From Candolleomyces eurysporus (lineage: Eukaryota > Basidiomycota > Agaricomycetes > Agaricales > Psathyrellaceae), in the NCBI GenBank assembly GCA_027579435.1, contig JANBPK010001038.1, positions 124,001 to 188,000 of the forward strand: a DNA stretch of 64,000 nt, given 5' to 3'. Below the pieces are notes generated by a model. That model searched no databases, was not told the DNA's origin, and was given only the letters and a program-made list of their open reading frames with translations. The translations under genes were made by a program, and so were the position numbers. The first letter of the stretch is position 1. Each line of letters opens with the position of its first letter. Shown here in pieces: positions 44,669 through 57,282 of this stretch.

Positions 44669-47600
44669 TCAATACGAACCCTGCCTAAAAGGATTCTTCG
44701 CCGATACCTGCGAATTCCCGGTCAACGTGGACGAGCCCGTAATGGCCGGCTTCAGAACAAAGTTGTTCGTCGAGCCAGCGGCGGGTTCAAGCCAGTAGAG
44801 GCCACCACCTGTACCGATCGGCGCGCCAAGAGGAGCTCCACCGGTAGTGGTGATACCCAGGCCAACGCCGGAAGGCAAGGGCATGGTTGCTACTGTACTA
44901 GCAGTAGCACCCGTGGACATCATGTGCATAGGTAGAGCCTGAGTTTGCTGAGCGCCAGGACCACCGCCGATCAATTCAGGCCGCGTATTCATAGCGTACA
45001 TCTGAGCCGCCGTCAAACCAGTAGAAGCCGGAGTTTGGATGGGGAGGGAAGCCAGGAATGGTGAAGGTTGGAACTGCAATGGAGGTTGAGGAAGGGCTTT
45101 GTTCGCGTTGTCGCCAAGGTCAATGAGCGTCGCATCGTCGGTGCCGTTGGAGGGCCACTGCGGTTGGATAACCACCGAGCTCATAGTCTCATCGGACGTC
45201 TTCTTGTGCAGTTGCACCTTCCTCAGCTTGCCAACATCGCGGACGGGCGAACCAGATCTGCTGTTCGAGTTGCTGGAATCGGTGTATCCAATCGGCACTG
45301 CGTCTCGCCTGACGGGGATCCTGGGTTCCGGCGTGTTCCTCGACATGCCTGTCATCTCGGAAAACATTGAGTCCCGTTCAAGGTCCCGGTCCCTCGCATT
45401 CGCACCGATGGCCTCCCTCCTCAACCTGTCACGGTCGTAGTCGTAATTCCGGTTCCTAGGAGGATAGTACCCGTCTAAATCAGGGAGAACCGAAGGCGTC
45501 CGACTGTGAATGGAAAGTGATCGTCGCGAATAGTCGTATGCGTCAATGTATGATTCCAGATCATCGTTATCGTGAGGCTTCCTATTGTTCTTCTTGGAGG
45601 ACTTCCTGCTGTCACTGCGACCGAGTCTTGCTTGCGCATCCTTCATGGATCCATTGCCAGTGTTGAGCGTGGACATCTTGATATCTTCGCCCCGAACCAG
45701 CGAGATGGGTCCGCCCAACCCTCGACTGGTGACTTCGTGATGGTTATACGCAATCGGCAACTCGCCTTCCCCACTGGTGGTCGCACCACGTTTGCTATTC
45801 TTGTTCCGGCTAAACAGCAACTTCCACCCCGCCGCGAGCTTTCCCCAATTCCAGCTTCCCTTCTGTATCCCCTTGCCCTTGGCAAACATCGCGGTCTTCT
45901 TCGCTCTCTGCTTCCTCGCCCGCCTCCTGCAGCACCAAAGGAACGCAACAAAGATGAACGCACATCCCAGCGCCATCAACAAGATCTGCCACCACTCTAG
46001 CTTTCTCCCGCCCTCCACTTTCGTGGGGTCTCCTAGCCCGGTGATGGTGGGCAACGGCGGCGCACCGTCGGTAGTAGTAGGGACAACGACAAGGTCGCTC
46101 AAGCAGACTCCAAGTCCAGGTATAACACCCGTACCACTCGAGCAGCTCGCATCGACACACTGTCCTCCTTTCACGATCTGCCTGCTGTTCTGGCACGACA
46201 AGCAACTGTTGGCCCCAGGTCCCGAGCAACTCGCACAGTTGCCATCGCACGACTGACATGTCTTGGTGGTAGCGTCAAAGTACTGGTTCTTGTTGCAAGT
46301 GGGGAGACACCTCCCGGAGGTGGCGCCTGTGACTGTGGAGAGGACGGGTCGGGAGGTAGGGCAGGTGGAGCATTGGTTGAAGGAGGGTCCGGAGCAGGTC
46401 TGGCAGTCGGGGTGACATTTCAGGCAGGTGCCGGCGGGGGTATTGGACTCGGGGGTGGGGGTGAATGTTCCGGAAGGGCATGTTGAGACGCATTGGCCGT
46501 CTGAGGCGAGGAGGTTGCCTGTGCATGTGAGGCAGAAGTCGGCGGAGCCGGCGCAGGTTCCACACGAGCTGGAGCAGGCTAGAAAAACAAATGTTACTAC
46601 TCGGGACCTCTTTATAAATGAAAGATGGACGTACGGATGCAGCTTCGATTGTCTTGAGGATTGACGAAAGTTCGGTCTGGGCACGTGTCCACGCATTTGC
46701 CGTTGAACAAAAAGGATCCTGGAAGGCACTCGGTGCACTGCAGTTCACTGATGGTTGAGGCACGGCTGAAGTTGGGAATTTGACAAGAAGAGCATTTGTT
46801 CGGGCAAGCTAGCGAACGATTAATCAGACCTTGCGAAAATGGGGAGAAAACATAAACACTTACTATCACAAACTCTCTTGATGTTGTCGGCTATGAGCCC
46901 ATCGCTGCCAGAGCAAATACCATTGTTATCCGCTTGAACACACCGCCCATTGGGGGACATGAAAAATCCCACAGCGCACGTCAAACAGCCCCCATCCCCT
47001 GCCGCATTGCAAGTCTCACACAGATCTGAGCACCCAACACACGAGGACCCATCGCTGAAGCTCCCAGCGGGGCAGGGCTGACCGGTACTCAGGACACCTT
47101 GAGCAGGGTCGCACTTGGTCCGATCTTGAAGGTTCAGAGTAAACCCCGTTTTGCATGCGTTGCAAATACCCGTATTTTCAGAGCACTGAACGCACCCCAA
47201 CTGGCAAGCCGAGCAGTCTCCCGTGGACGTGCGGAAGAACCCAGCAGCACACGAAGCACACTTGGTCCCGTCGCTCCCGTCCACCCATCCGTTGCTGCAG
47301 GTGCAGGTCCCGTCCGGGTTACACTCCCCATTGACACAGTTGCATCGTTTTGGGTCGGTAGGTCCGACTTGGGGGGTGAGGCAGCGGCCGGTACCAGCCA
47401 TACCCTCGTCGCATTTGTCGCAACCGTCTGGGCAGGGTTGGCATTGGGGCCCGAAGTGGCCCGCGGCGCATGATTCGCAGGAGGAGCCGCCAAAGTTGGA
47501 AGGGCAGACACACTGGCCGGCAGCCGAACAGATGCCTGCTCCAGAACATGATGGAGAGCAACTCGTGGATTGGATGTCGAGAAGGTTGAGGGAGGATGAG

Positions 47601-48223
47601 AGGGATAGTTGGGATACGTCGGGTACAGAGTCCCAGAGGATGGTGCGCCCGTCGTTGTTGCTTGACGAGATTGCAACCCAGACGTTGCTGGACAAGGCTA
47701 TCGATTTGGCACCAATGGGTAGTGAAATGTTGTTGACCGGCGTTGATGGGAGACCAGAGAATGCATCTTGGCCTGAGTAGAGTGGTTCTGAGTAGATAGC
47801 AAGCCCCGGTTGCAGAGCAAGATCGAGGGGTAGGCTGGTGATAGGGCCGTTGGCAGAAAGACCTGCTGAGGAGGCGAGCGATGCCGAGGACGAGGTGAGA
47901 AGGTTATGCAGCAGCTGCGGGTTCGTTGTTGAGGTGTACTGCCCAGGCAAAAGGTGAAGAGATGTTGAGGAGCCTGGTGCAGTCAATTTTGCACCGACTA
48001 AATCCTGTATTAGCTTACGTGGTTATAAGGAGAGAAACATGGCACGTACTCGTGGTATTGGAGAATCCTTGAACACATTGCCCTGCAATACAGACGACAT
48101 TTGAGGATTGTTGTGCAGCTAGACGTGGGTTAGTAGGTGTGGTAGCAGCCATATTGAGCTTCACTCACCAGTCGATGCAACCAGTCCAAGCAAAGAAATG
48201 AAGGCTGTTCTCGAGAATATCAT
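44669..48223 (-). CDS. Furin-like Cys-rich type I membrane protein
   Basis: Five exons: 48223-48169, 48118-48050, 47997-46864, 46808-46635, 46578-44669. Total 3342 nt, 1113 residues. A signal peptide (MIFSRTAFISLLGLVAST) is followed by a Ser-rich stretch, then about 480 residues with more than 60 cysteines in EGF-like and furin-like repeats (CSGAGICSAAGQCVCPSNFG, CAAGHFGPQC, CDGNCASCSGPGANSCLSC). Then come one membrane span (WWQILLMALGCAFIFVAFLWCC, about residue 690), a basic stop-transfer segment and a 390-residue low-complexity cytoplasmic tail rich in Ser, Arg and Pro. It looks like a surface receptor or wall sensor. Fungal members of this furin-like class are widespread in basidiomycetes but have no assigned ligand. 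Confidence 0.88.
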
Positions 48224-48704
48224 CTCAGAGAAGAGAAACGAAAGATAAATAGGAATGTCGTGGAACCGTCAAGGTCGTGAAGAAGACGAGGAGGAAACGA
48301 AAGAAAAAGATGGAAACCCGGTCGTGGTTGAAGATAGAGAAGAAGAGCTGTGGACAAATAAGATAAGTCTTCCATTATTGTTGTGCATTGTACTCGACGC
48401 TAAAGGCTCTTTTGTTCTCGCTTGCTCCAAGAACAATGCCTTCGGTGTTAGTGGGAGCATCCAATTTCCCCTTTTGGATGTTGGTGCGGTTGCTTTGTTT
48501 GGCCTCGGGATCGGCTGCCAAACAAAGCATCGGCACCTTTTAAACCGGCTTAAGCACAGCCACCGATGTGGATCGTATCCCATCCCCGTGAAATTCCCTT
48601 ATAATCGACGTCGACAATCTCCGCATTTCGGGTCATTCTGCAGAATGAGAAGCGAGCGAGTACAGAACTGCCTAGTGTAATTAGCTGAGAATTTGCTTTC
48701 TAGT
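48224..48704. other. Intergenic, about 480 bp
   Basis: Promoter of the Cys-rich membrane protein and 3' flank of the upstream F-box gene. Contains a purine-rich stretch at about 48270-48310. No gene. Confidence 0.45.
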
Positions 48705-51259
48705 TCACTCGAACGCCGGGTCGATAATCCATTCCGCAAAATCCATCTCCTCCTTCCAAGCCCAACTATCGAATGCCTGTGCCCCGGCTTCAGAGCATCC
48801 ATGCCTAATAATGAAAGTGATCAGCCCAGGAACATACCAATTCTCAGTTTTTTGACATACTCTTTATAGTGCCAAATGACGTCCTCTCTAGGATCATCCT
48901 GCCACTGTTGACACAGAGGGCATAGGGACTTATACTGAATCTGTTGCCAAGTGCCCGTACGTCTACCTCGCTTGTCCGCAACCGCAACCGCAAACGAACC
49001 CTCATACGAATGCGACCCCTTGCAATACTTGAGCTACAATAGTATGTGAGGATTCGTGTTGGGTGATATATGGAAGGCAGAAGAAGGCTAGTTACTCACA
49101 GCTTCCATCCAGCCCATCGTCACACCCTTCGACCTTTTGAAGCACTCACATCGACATTCCAAGTAGGGATCGAACTGGCGCAACTCCTCTGTCGTTGTCG
49201 TCCGTTCAAGCCCCAGCAAGTCCAAAACGACGACGGTATGATGGTATCCTGCGTCGCTAAAAACGAGGTTTGAGCCTGGTTGCCAGGAACGAGCATCCTG
49301 GAAGACATCATGAGCTATTTCATCGAAAGCTTCTTGCGCCAAGACCCCTCCGAGCGCAGGAAGCTCAGCTTCCTGCTTCCACCTCGTCTTCTTGGAAATC
49401 AACCCCGCCGGATTCGGGCAGGTCAGCCGCAAGAAACATTCATGTACAAAAAGAGTCGGGTACGTCAAAACGTCGCCGCACTTTCTGCAAGAAAATACAG
49501 TCGAGGCGTAGGACAAAACACCTTCCGGAACGTCTTTGCAAGCGTAAACAGTTGATTTGCGCAGGGCTTGCATCAGAACTTCCTCCCGTTCGGAGTTCCA
49601 CTTTGCTACGAACTCGGAGAATTGAGCAAAGACGTTATCAAATATGCCACCCGAATCCTGTGGAACCTGAGTGAGGACATGGTTCCCCAAGATGGGAAGT
49701 ATTTCCTCCATCAGCACGACTTCTGGGAGAGTGGGAGGCACCGCTTTGGGAGGCTGTGAGAGGACGTATCGGGAGTAGAGTGGAACGATTTGCGTCCGGA
49801 CAAGTGCCTCAAATCGTTGGCCCCTCGCGGACCTTTCGGTAATGTTTCTGATGGCCTCCATGAAGATCAACCAGTCGATTTTGGTTTCTTCCCATTCTGA
49901 GTGAACCACCATCCAGGTACGGATGAGCATGCATCGCGTAGTAGACAATACGACAGACCTTGTTCAGTCAAGTCCTCCGTTCTCCGTAGGTAACCGGCAC
50001 GACAGAGATTAGCGTTGCGGGTTTGAGCAGTGGCCCTGTCCATCCCGTCGAATTCGCTATCCCAACCTAGTCGTCGAACGTAGGTCAGAGAGAAAGAAAC
50101 GATAAAGTGCTGCTGGTGGGAGCATACCGAGCCTAGCTATTTTCTCTCGTAACCTACATACGGTTTCGGGTAAGGATTCACAACAAAACGTATCGCAGAC
50201 TTACTGCTGTCTCCGACGGTCCCTGGCGTGAGATATGCGCGCCTGTTCTCTTTCCAACATCATGGATGCATGGCGGCGACAAGCGTCCGAGTGCTACGAA
50301 TCTCAGGCCCGTTAATAAAAGAGAAGGTAGTGCCTCTAAGGCCAAATCATGACTTACTTCTCTCATCCGATTCCAAACCGCACCTCGATTCTCCAACCAG
50401 GTTGTCTTCATCGTCTCCGAGTCACTTCCAGCCTCTCCAAGCTCCTTATTCAGCTTGATCGCGGTCACAACGTGAAAGTACTGTGTTCGTCCCCTGTTTT
50501 GCTCGAAAGAGCTACAAGCAACGTGTTTGATTTCTTGCTCGTGTCTGGTCGGGCTTGCGACGATGCAAGGTATCAGGCATTTGAGGCGTTCGTCAATGTT
50601 CCCCGAAAGTTTGTCCCAAGGTAAGAATCTGCATCGAGATTAGATTTGTGAGAAGGACGGGTCGATAACTCTCTGGTCGTTGGGCGTACTCGTATACACT
50701 GCATGTCTGGCACAGCCGGACTCGAGCTTCCATATACTTGGACACGTAGTCATGTTCAACAAAACAGAGCTAGAAACGTATCAAGAGGTTTCAGCGAGCA
50801 ATGAGAGTAAGCCTGAGCGCTGGTGCGTACGTGACAATGTCCTCCAAAAAGGAGATTAGCGTACTGAGGTTCTGCCAGGTCCTCAGGACAAGGAGGCAAT
50901 CCGTTTACAGCAGCAAGCGCAGACCTCCATATTGCTGACGATGAGGTCTTGTTCATAAAGAATCCTCTGAGAGATTTGGATGCACGGGAAAGATGTAATA
51001 GATCCAGAGGTGAGAGGTAATCGAGAACCTGTCCACGAAGAGAGGTCGAGTTAGGGTTAGGTACTCTCGAGTTCGGTGCCATGCGTCTACACACCTCTCT
51101 GAGAATATCGAGTGGACTATCCTTGAAGAAATCGAATGACGCCCTTTCTTGTCCATGTCCGGGTAAGGAAGTTCGCATATCAAGAGAGCCGGTAGACGAG
51201 GTGTCGCTTGCTCGAGCTCGCTTGATCTGACTTCCAGATCGTTGCGGCTTGTCACCCAT
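48705..51259 (-). CDS. F-box protein with Cys-containing C-terminal region, paralogue 1
   Basis: About ten exons. The first are 51259-51095 and 51028-50831. The F-box proper (SPLDILREVLDYLSPLDLLHLSRASKSLR, residues about 45-75) spans the first intron. Exon 2 ends NLLFGGHCH and is followed by MEARVRLCQTCSVYE, a Cys-X2-Cys pair. A helical middle comes next (FLPWDKLSGNIDERLK, HSDACRRHASMM, WDSEFDGMDRATAQTRNANL). The last third has SCRKCGDVLTYPTLFVHECF, then a conserved block ARSWQPGSNLVF..GYHHTVVVLDLLGLERT and LKYCK...LCPLCQQW at the end. The cysteine/histidine pairs suggest zinc binding. Likely an SCF adaptor; target unknown. All exons match paralogue 2 in order and phase. Start chosen at MGDKPQRSG to match paralogue 2 (MGNEPRKSG). 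Confidence 0.8.
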
Positions 51260-52029
51260 ATGCATGGTGTGTCTTTCGGCGAACCCGAGTAACACTTCGA
51301 CGATGATCGATGAACATCGGGATCACATACCTGGAGAGAAACCCACCTTGAACTTGATTGAAAGGTTCAAGTCTGTTTTGGAGTGCAACGTGGATTGAAT
51401 GAAACCTCGCCGTCCGCTGTCTATTCGGAGTGCTGTGTAATAACCTTCTGCTGCAATGCCGGTTCGGCTGCTAGCCTACGCACGGCATGAAAGGCTGAGT
51501 TTATATCGGAACAATTAACTATTCACCATTATCCAGAATCCCTCAAGTTCCTCCTACGACATGTTCGTTTTTGGGAGCCGTTAGCCTGCAACGGGCTCGA
51601 AGGAAATTTCAAACTGACATGCCTCTGAGACCTAGGTTAACTCTCGGGGCTATACAAGTTGCCATCCCTGCTGTGTCAATGGTATTTAAATTCTCCGATG
51701 GGTCCCGAGTTCATCGCCCTCAAGAGTCTCGACCAAAATTTTAGAACGTAGCCACTGATTTTCTTCCTAGCTCAGTCGGATGTATCGCGGCCACTTGCAT
51801 CGACCGACTTTTGCCTGATGGAATTTGCATGGAGCCATCTCACCCCGAAACATCATTCCGGTGAGTGCTGATTTTACGAGGTTCCGTCCCAATGACGTTT
51901 TTTGTTGGCGTCAGTCGCCTTGCCTCACGAAGAAAAATTTGCCCGATTGTTTAGTGCTACTACCATAGTTTACCCGCCATCCCGATCGTCCGGCTGGTTA
52001 CGAGCATTATTACTCGAACAGCAAGCTAT
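51260..52029. other. Intergenic between tandem F-box paralogues
   Basis: About 770 bp holding the promoter of paralogue 1 and the 3' flank of paralogue 2. No supported ORF. Confidence 0.45.
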
Positions 52030-54655
52030 TCAATCCACCAACTCCTCCTTCAAGGCCCTACTATCAAATGCCTGTGCCTCGGCTTGAGTACACCGGTGCC
52101 TACAGATAAGAGTGGTCAGATTGAGAATTTTTGGAGGCAGGTCCAAATGTCGTCGGACATACTCTTCGATGTAGTGCTGAGTGGAGTCCTGTGTCGGATC
52201 GTCCTGCAAATTCCTAGGCTGGCACCAAGAGCAGATGGGCTTATACTTTGTGACCTGTTGCAGGGTACCTGCGCCCGGCTTGTCCACAATCGCAAACGAG
52301 CCTTCATATGAATTCGACCGGTGCCGCTTGCAATACTGGAGCTGTACAACGGTGAGATGAGGGTTCACGCTAGGAAGGCAGACGAAGGCTAGGACTCACA
52401 ACCTGCATCCAACTCATCGTCTCACTCTTCCTCTCTTTGAAGCACCCGCATAGGCATTCCAAATAAGGATCGAATTTGCGCAACTCCTCCGCCGTCGTCG
52501 TCCGTTCAAGCCCCAGTAAATCCAAAACGATGGCGGTATGATGGTATCCTGGGGCGTTGAAAACGAGATTAGAGCCTGGCTGCCAAGAACGGGCGCACGG
52601 AAAGGTGAGTTGAACCATCTCATCCAGAGCTTCCCGCGATAGCCCTCCTTCCGGCGCAGGAGGCTTAGTATTCCCTTCCTCCTTATCGTCCTTCCTCCGT
52701 GACTTCTTGGAGACCCGTTTCGTTGAAGCTGAGTGACATAAAGGCTGCAAGAAACATTCATGGACGAAGAGAGTCGGGTACGACACAGCCCTGCTGCACT
52801 TTCTGCAAGAAAACAATGTCGAAGCGTAGGACAAAACATCTCTTGGAACCTCTTGGCCAGGTGCGTGAACAGGGGAATTACGCAGGGCTTGCAATACAAC
52901 TTCTTCCCGTTCCGATTGCCACTTCCCTACCAACTCAGGCAGGCGAGCAACTGCATCGTCAAATACCCCATCGGGTAAACTCTGGTCGAAGGGAGGGCTT
53001 GCCGCAATGGAGAGGAATTCTTCCATTTGCACGACCTCTGCGAGAGTCGGAACCACCGCCTTTGAAGGCTGCGAAAGGACGTATTGGGCATATGCCGGAG
53101 CGAGATGTGTTCTGACCCTCGCCTCGAATTGTAGGTACCTCGCATTCCTTTCGTGAATGTTTCTTACGCCCTGCATGAATATTATCCACTCGTCTTTTGT
53201 TTCTTCCCACTCTGAATAATTGAACCACCGTGGAATGAGTGAGCATGTACGGTCTTGAAATTAGATCAAGTAGAAGATAGTACTACGAACCTTGTTTAGA
53301 CAACTCCTCCGTCCTCTGAAGGTATCCGAAATAGCAGAGCTCAGCATTGCGCACTTTGGAATTGGCAATACCCATGGTGTCGAATTCATGTTCCCAGCCT
53401 GTTCGTTGAGCATAGGTCAGAGAGAAAGTTATGATGCATATGGGGGAGTATGCCGATAGGAACATACCGAGCTCAGCCAGTTTATCTCGTAGCCTATACG
53501 AGTGCACACTTTAGGTTTTGGGTTACAACCAAATAGAATAGACTTACTGCTCTCTCCGACGATCTCTAGCTTTACATACACGTTCCCCCTCATTTTCGAT
53601 CAATTGAGACTTGTACTTCCGACAAGCGTCTGAGTGCTAAAAGAAACTACGTCAGTTTATGCAAGCAGCAAGAGAATCAAACCGATATGTGTTAACAATC
53701 ACCACCTACTTCTTTGATCTTTCTCCAAGCAGTACCTCGACAATCCACCCAAGCTTTCCTTAGTTTCTCACTTCTAAGCGCCTTAATCTCTTTGTTCAGC
53801 TCAACCGCGATCGCAACGTGGAAGAAATAGGCTGGGGGAGTGACGCGTTTTCGCTTGCTGGTTCGTTCAAATGAGTCGCAAAGGACGTATCCGATCTGTC
53901 GCTCGTGTTTGCTCAGGTTTTCACCGATGGAGGGGACCAGATTCTTCAGGCGTTTGTCGACACTTTCAGGGAGCTCATCCCATGGTTGGAACCTTTAAAG
54001 CGTTAGCAATTGTGCGCGGCTCCCTCTCCGTGGATGTCCGACGAAATGGTACATACTCGTTTACACCGCACATTGAGCACAGCTGGACTCGGGCTTCCAT
54101 GTACCTGAACAGGCTACCGTCTTCAAGGAAGCAAACCTAAGCACGCAAATTGAGCGAAGAAAAGGTCTCAGCTGGGAAACGGGAACTTCGAAGTAGAGCT
54201 CTGCGTACGTGGCAATGGTCCCAACACATTAGATTGGCATATTGAGGCTCCGAAAGGTCCTCAGGACAGGGAGGCAAGCCTTCAATTGCAGCAAGCGAGG
54301 ACTTCCAGATTGCAGAAGAAGATTTGCTCATCAAGAACGCTCTGAGCGCCTTGGTCGTGCGCGCAAGCCGAAGCAAATCCAAAGGGGAGAGATAGCTGAG
54401 AACCTTACCATAAAAGCAGAATTAGTTATACTCGAGTTCCATACTAACAGAGTGCGCCAGAGTGCCATGGCCGCGGATCTCGAGTCTACACACCTCTCCG
54501 AGAATATCGAGCGGACTCTCTTCGAAGAAATCGAAGGAGAGCCGCTGCTGTTTCCCGTTTGAGACGACTTTGGCGTCAAGAGCGCTGGTAGGCGAGCCAT
54601 GCCTCGCTTTTGCTTTCTTGGTCTGCCTGCCAGATTTTCGTGGCTCGTTACCCAT
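52030..54655 (-). CDS. F-box protein with Cys-containing C-terminal region, paralogue 2
   Basis: Same exon pattern as the gene at 48705-51259. Exon 1 (54655-54494) encodes MGNEPRKSGRQTKKAKAR and SPLDILGE; exon 2 has VLSYLSPLDLLRLARTTKALR. Then VQLCSMCGVNE, FQPWDELPESVDKRLKNLVP, HSDACRKYKSQLIE, LRDKLAELG, WEHEFDTMG, a long exon with SCRKCSRAVSYPTLFVHECF and ARSWQPGSNLVF..GYHHTAIVLDLLGLERT, and a final exon HRCTQAEAQAFDSRALKEELVD. The intron before the last exon begins inside KE/EE codons in both copies. The DDKEEGNTK insert is absent from paralogue 1. Apparently intact. Its 5' end was copied into the DUF6533 repeat units downstream (see 57466-57500). Confidence 0.8.
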
Positions 54656-55539
54656 AGTCAGGTGAGTCAAGTCTCTTGCAAGCTGGAGGCACTTTGAAGG
54701 TGATATTCATGAGCATTGATATATCCGAAGGCACTCACCTTGAGCTGAACTAGGGAGAGTCAGGTATGCACACAAGATGTGTTTGAGGTGCGTGGACTGT
54801 TCCCGCGCGTGCCAGCTGTCGGCTGCCTGCTCAGGCTACTGTCCGAAAACGCCTCCTAGGCGCATCAAGGTGGCGTGAACCATCACGGACTGTGGACCAG
54901 GACAAGAGTGTATTTTCGTATGTGACTCGGGACAAAATCATAGAGAAAAAGAGGAAACACAGGACTATGTGTCGGTTCTTTGACGAGCGGCCACAAAGAA
55001 AAAATACTTCGGCAAAAGACATTCTGTCTTCCACAGTGACAGTGCGAATGAGGGAAACAGAACACCCGAGCGGTCTTGCGGGGTTATGTACGACAGAGCC
55101 AGCATCATCGGAGGTGCCAACGCTTGCGAGCCGGCGGCGACGGCCGGTGATGTGACATTGTTTGAGTTGCGGCATTCAAGTCGTTGTCTGCCAACCAGCA
55201 CCCAGTCCTTCCTATTGAGAGTATTTTTCCACTCGAAGGTTCTAGTACGCAGCCTCTAATTGGAATGTACTGGGCCTGTATCCTCCTCCTGTAGGGCGAT
55301 ATCCAACTCGGAGTGCGGCAGCGGCCGTCCCCCTGACTTGTAACACGGATTGACATGGATGGCCAGGTTGTGTAATCTAGCGGAACGATGGGTTCTTCGA
55401 AAATGATGACACGTCGATCCCAAACTTGCAAAACGATTCTGTGCGGTGTTCATAGCCCACCCTTTGCCGTTACATTAAACCATGTATAGGAGCAGGGGCC
55501 TGCCAAGTACCTGTTCTTCCTTCCCTGAACTTTCCACAT
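54656..55539. other. Divergent intergenic region, duplicated at 57.5-58.6 kb
   Basis: About 880 bp between the F-box paralogue 2 start and the first DUF6533 gene. Most of it recurs, diverged, at 57.5-58.6 kb in front of the second DUF6533 gene: shared words include CATCAAGGTGGCGT, AACCATCACGG, GACATTCTGTCTT and GATCCCAAAC. It carries both promoters. No gene. Confidence 0.6.
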
Positions 55540-57282
55540 ATGAAATTAGCCTTATCCTCGTCAGAACTTCCGGGTTCACTCCCTTTCTCGGTCCGTGAAG
55601 GATTCGCAAGAAGGAGCGTAGCGGTATGTGCGCACTTCTTGCCAATGACCCCGCTATTGCTACTCTAATAACACTCGCGTTCGGAAAGTCTATGCATCGT
55701 ATGTTTGAGAATTTCAGTGGGAGCATCTGCAGAGCTAACCACCGTCAAAGTGGTATCGTTGACACTATTTGTGAGTTTTTTNGGAATTATAAGTGCTTGA
55801 CTATCTGTTGAGCCCGTGTTTCTTCTCGTCGGAGGTGCAGCTCGTGGACTATGTTCAAACATTGCCGATGGAGGTGAGGGAATTCCATTCGCTACGCCGA
55901 CGCGCTTCTAACATCGTAATACGAGGTCGAATTTATGTGGCCACCACAGCTAAAACTGGGCCAAGTCCTGTTCTATGCTCTGCGATATACCTCATTCCTA
56001 GATCTGTCCCTGGCCCCATTTCGTACGTTCCGTATTCTGCACTAAAGTATCCATAATGTCCCCTTACTGTTCATTGCCAGTGCTCTTGAGCTCATCGATT
56101 TCAACTGAGGTTCTTGGAGAGCGACCAGCGTTGAGTGCGACCGCTGACACCATAATATAGGACTGCCGTCGGCTTTACATATTTGTCGGCTGTATGTGCT
56201 GCTGTGGACTTCATTGTCATATTCAATCGGTGCGATGACGCTAACATCTCTTTACTCACAGGCTGCACCTTCTTCAATATGGTGCTTGCGGAAGGTAAAT
56301 GATTATCGAAATGTCTTACTGATATTTAATACGACTTTTTGTCAGCCGTTCTGGTTTTGCGCGTCTACGCGCTTGGAGGGAGAGGACGGCGACTCAAAGC
56401 CTATCTTATCATTCATTTTGTTGTAGGCATCGCCGTCTCGATATTCCCCCATAATCTTGAATTAAACGTCCATCGTCTTAGCTCATAGATCTTGGGGCAA
56501 CTGCACTGGGCATCACTTTCACTGGGAAATTTCAAGCTCATGGTGAGAGCACCAGTCGAGACACATCCATAGCGTGCTGATTATGCGCGTACTTCAGTCG
56601 CCTCGTTTGACGTAGCGCCATTTCCAACATGCTGGGCACACGAAATGTTCAGGCCGAACCTCCTTTCCGCAGCATATGGTATGACGCTCTTCAATGAGCT
56701 CGGTAAGTTGACTTTCTTCTTGATCATGAGCGACATGGATAGCTGACCGTCTTGAAAGTGGTCATGGCGATAACACTCTGGCTTGGGTACAGGAAGTTTA
56801 AATCTACGAATAGCCCCTTGTTGAATGTGTTTTATCGCGATGGGGCGTTCTATTTTGTTGCATTGACGAGTATGGTTCCTCTCCTCTCTGGCCTTCTTGT
56901 GATTCTGAAAGCTAAAAACAATTGGTTAATATTCAGTTGTTTCTGCGGCCAACATGCTGGTCAATGTAGTGGCACCGGTGCGCTCGACTTACTCCTGCTC
57001 TAGTTCAGCCAACTCATGCGGTACTCCTCCTAGATCCATTTTTTTGCTCTACTATCAGTGTAAGGAACAGCGCTGTCGCCGAGCCTTGTTACTCACTTTG
57101 AGCGTTACTGTGACAGGGTTCAGCGTGCAATCCACAGCATTCTTGCGACCCGGATGATTCTCCATCTGCGGAAGGTCGCGGCTGTCGGAGATGAACCTAC
57201 TGTCGACTTACAAGGCCCTCTTACCCCTATCAGCTTTGGAGCCATTTCCACTCAGAGAATGACTGCCCCATCCGTTTGGTAA
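55540..57282 (+). CDS. DUF6533 7TM-type membrane protein, copy 1 (5' part uncertain)
   Basis: Many short exons. Recognisable in order: an N-terminal segment; LVDYVQTLPMEV joined to EFMWPPQLKLGQVLFYALRY (the DUF6533 core, normally YDYLLTLPDEV...W...LF..RY); CTFFNMVLAEAVLVLRVYALGGRGRRLK; LGATALGITFTGKF; ASFDVAPFPTCWAHEMFRPNLLSAAYGMTLFNEL; VVMAITLWLGYRKFKSTNSPLLNVFYRDGAFYFVALTS; VSAANMLVNVVAPVR; and the C-terminal VQRAIHSILATRMILHLRKVAAVG. The whole is a multi-span membrane protein of unknown function. Relative to copy 2 there is one extra G just after FENFSG (about 55724), so either the first intron differs or copy 1 is frameshifted. The N at 55782 lies in an intron. Stop at 57280-57282. Confidence 0.65.

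Noticed and set aside
41523..48223. Secondary-metabolite gene cluster around the P450
   Set aside because: Neighbours are a RING protein and a surface receptor; no synthase, terpene cyclase, transporter or pathway regulator is present.
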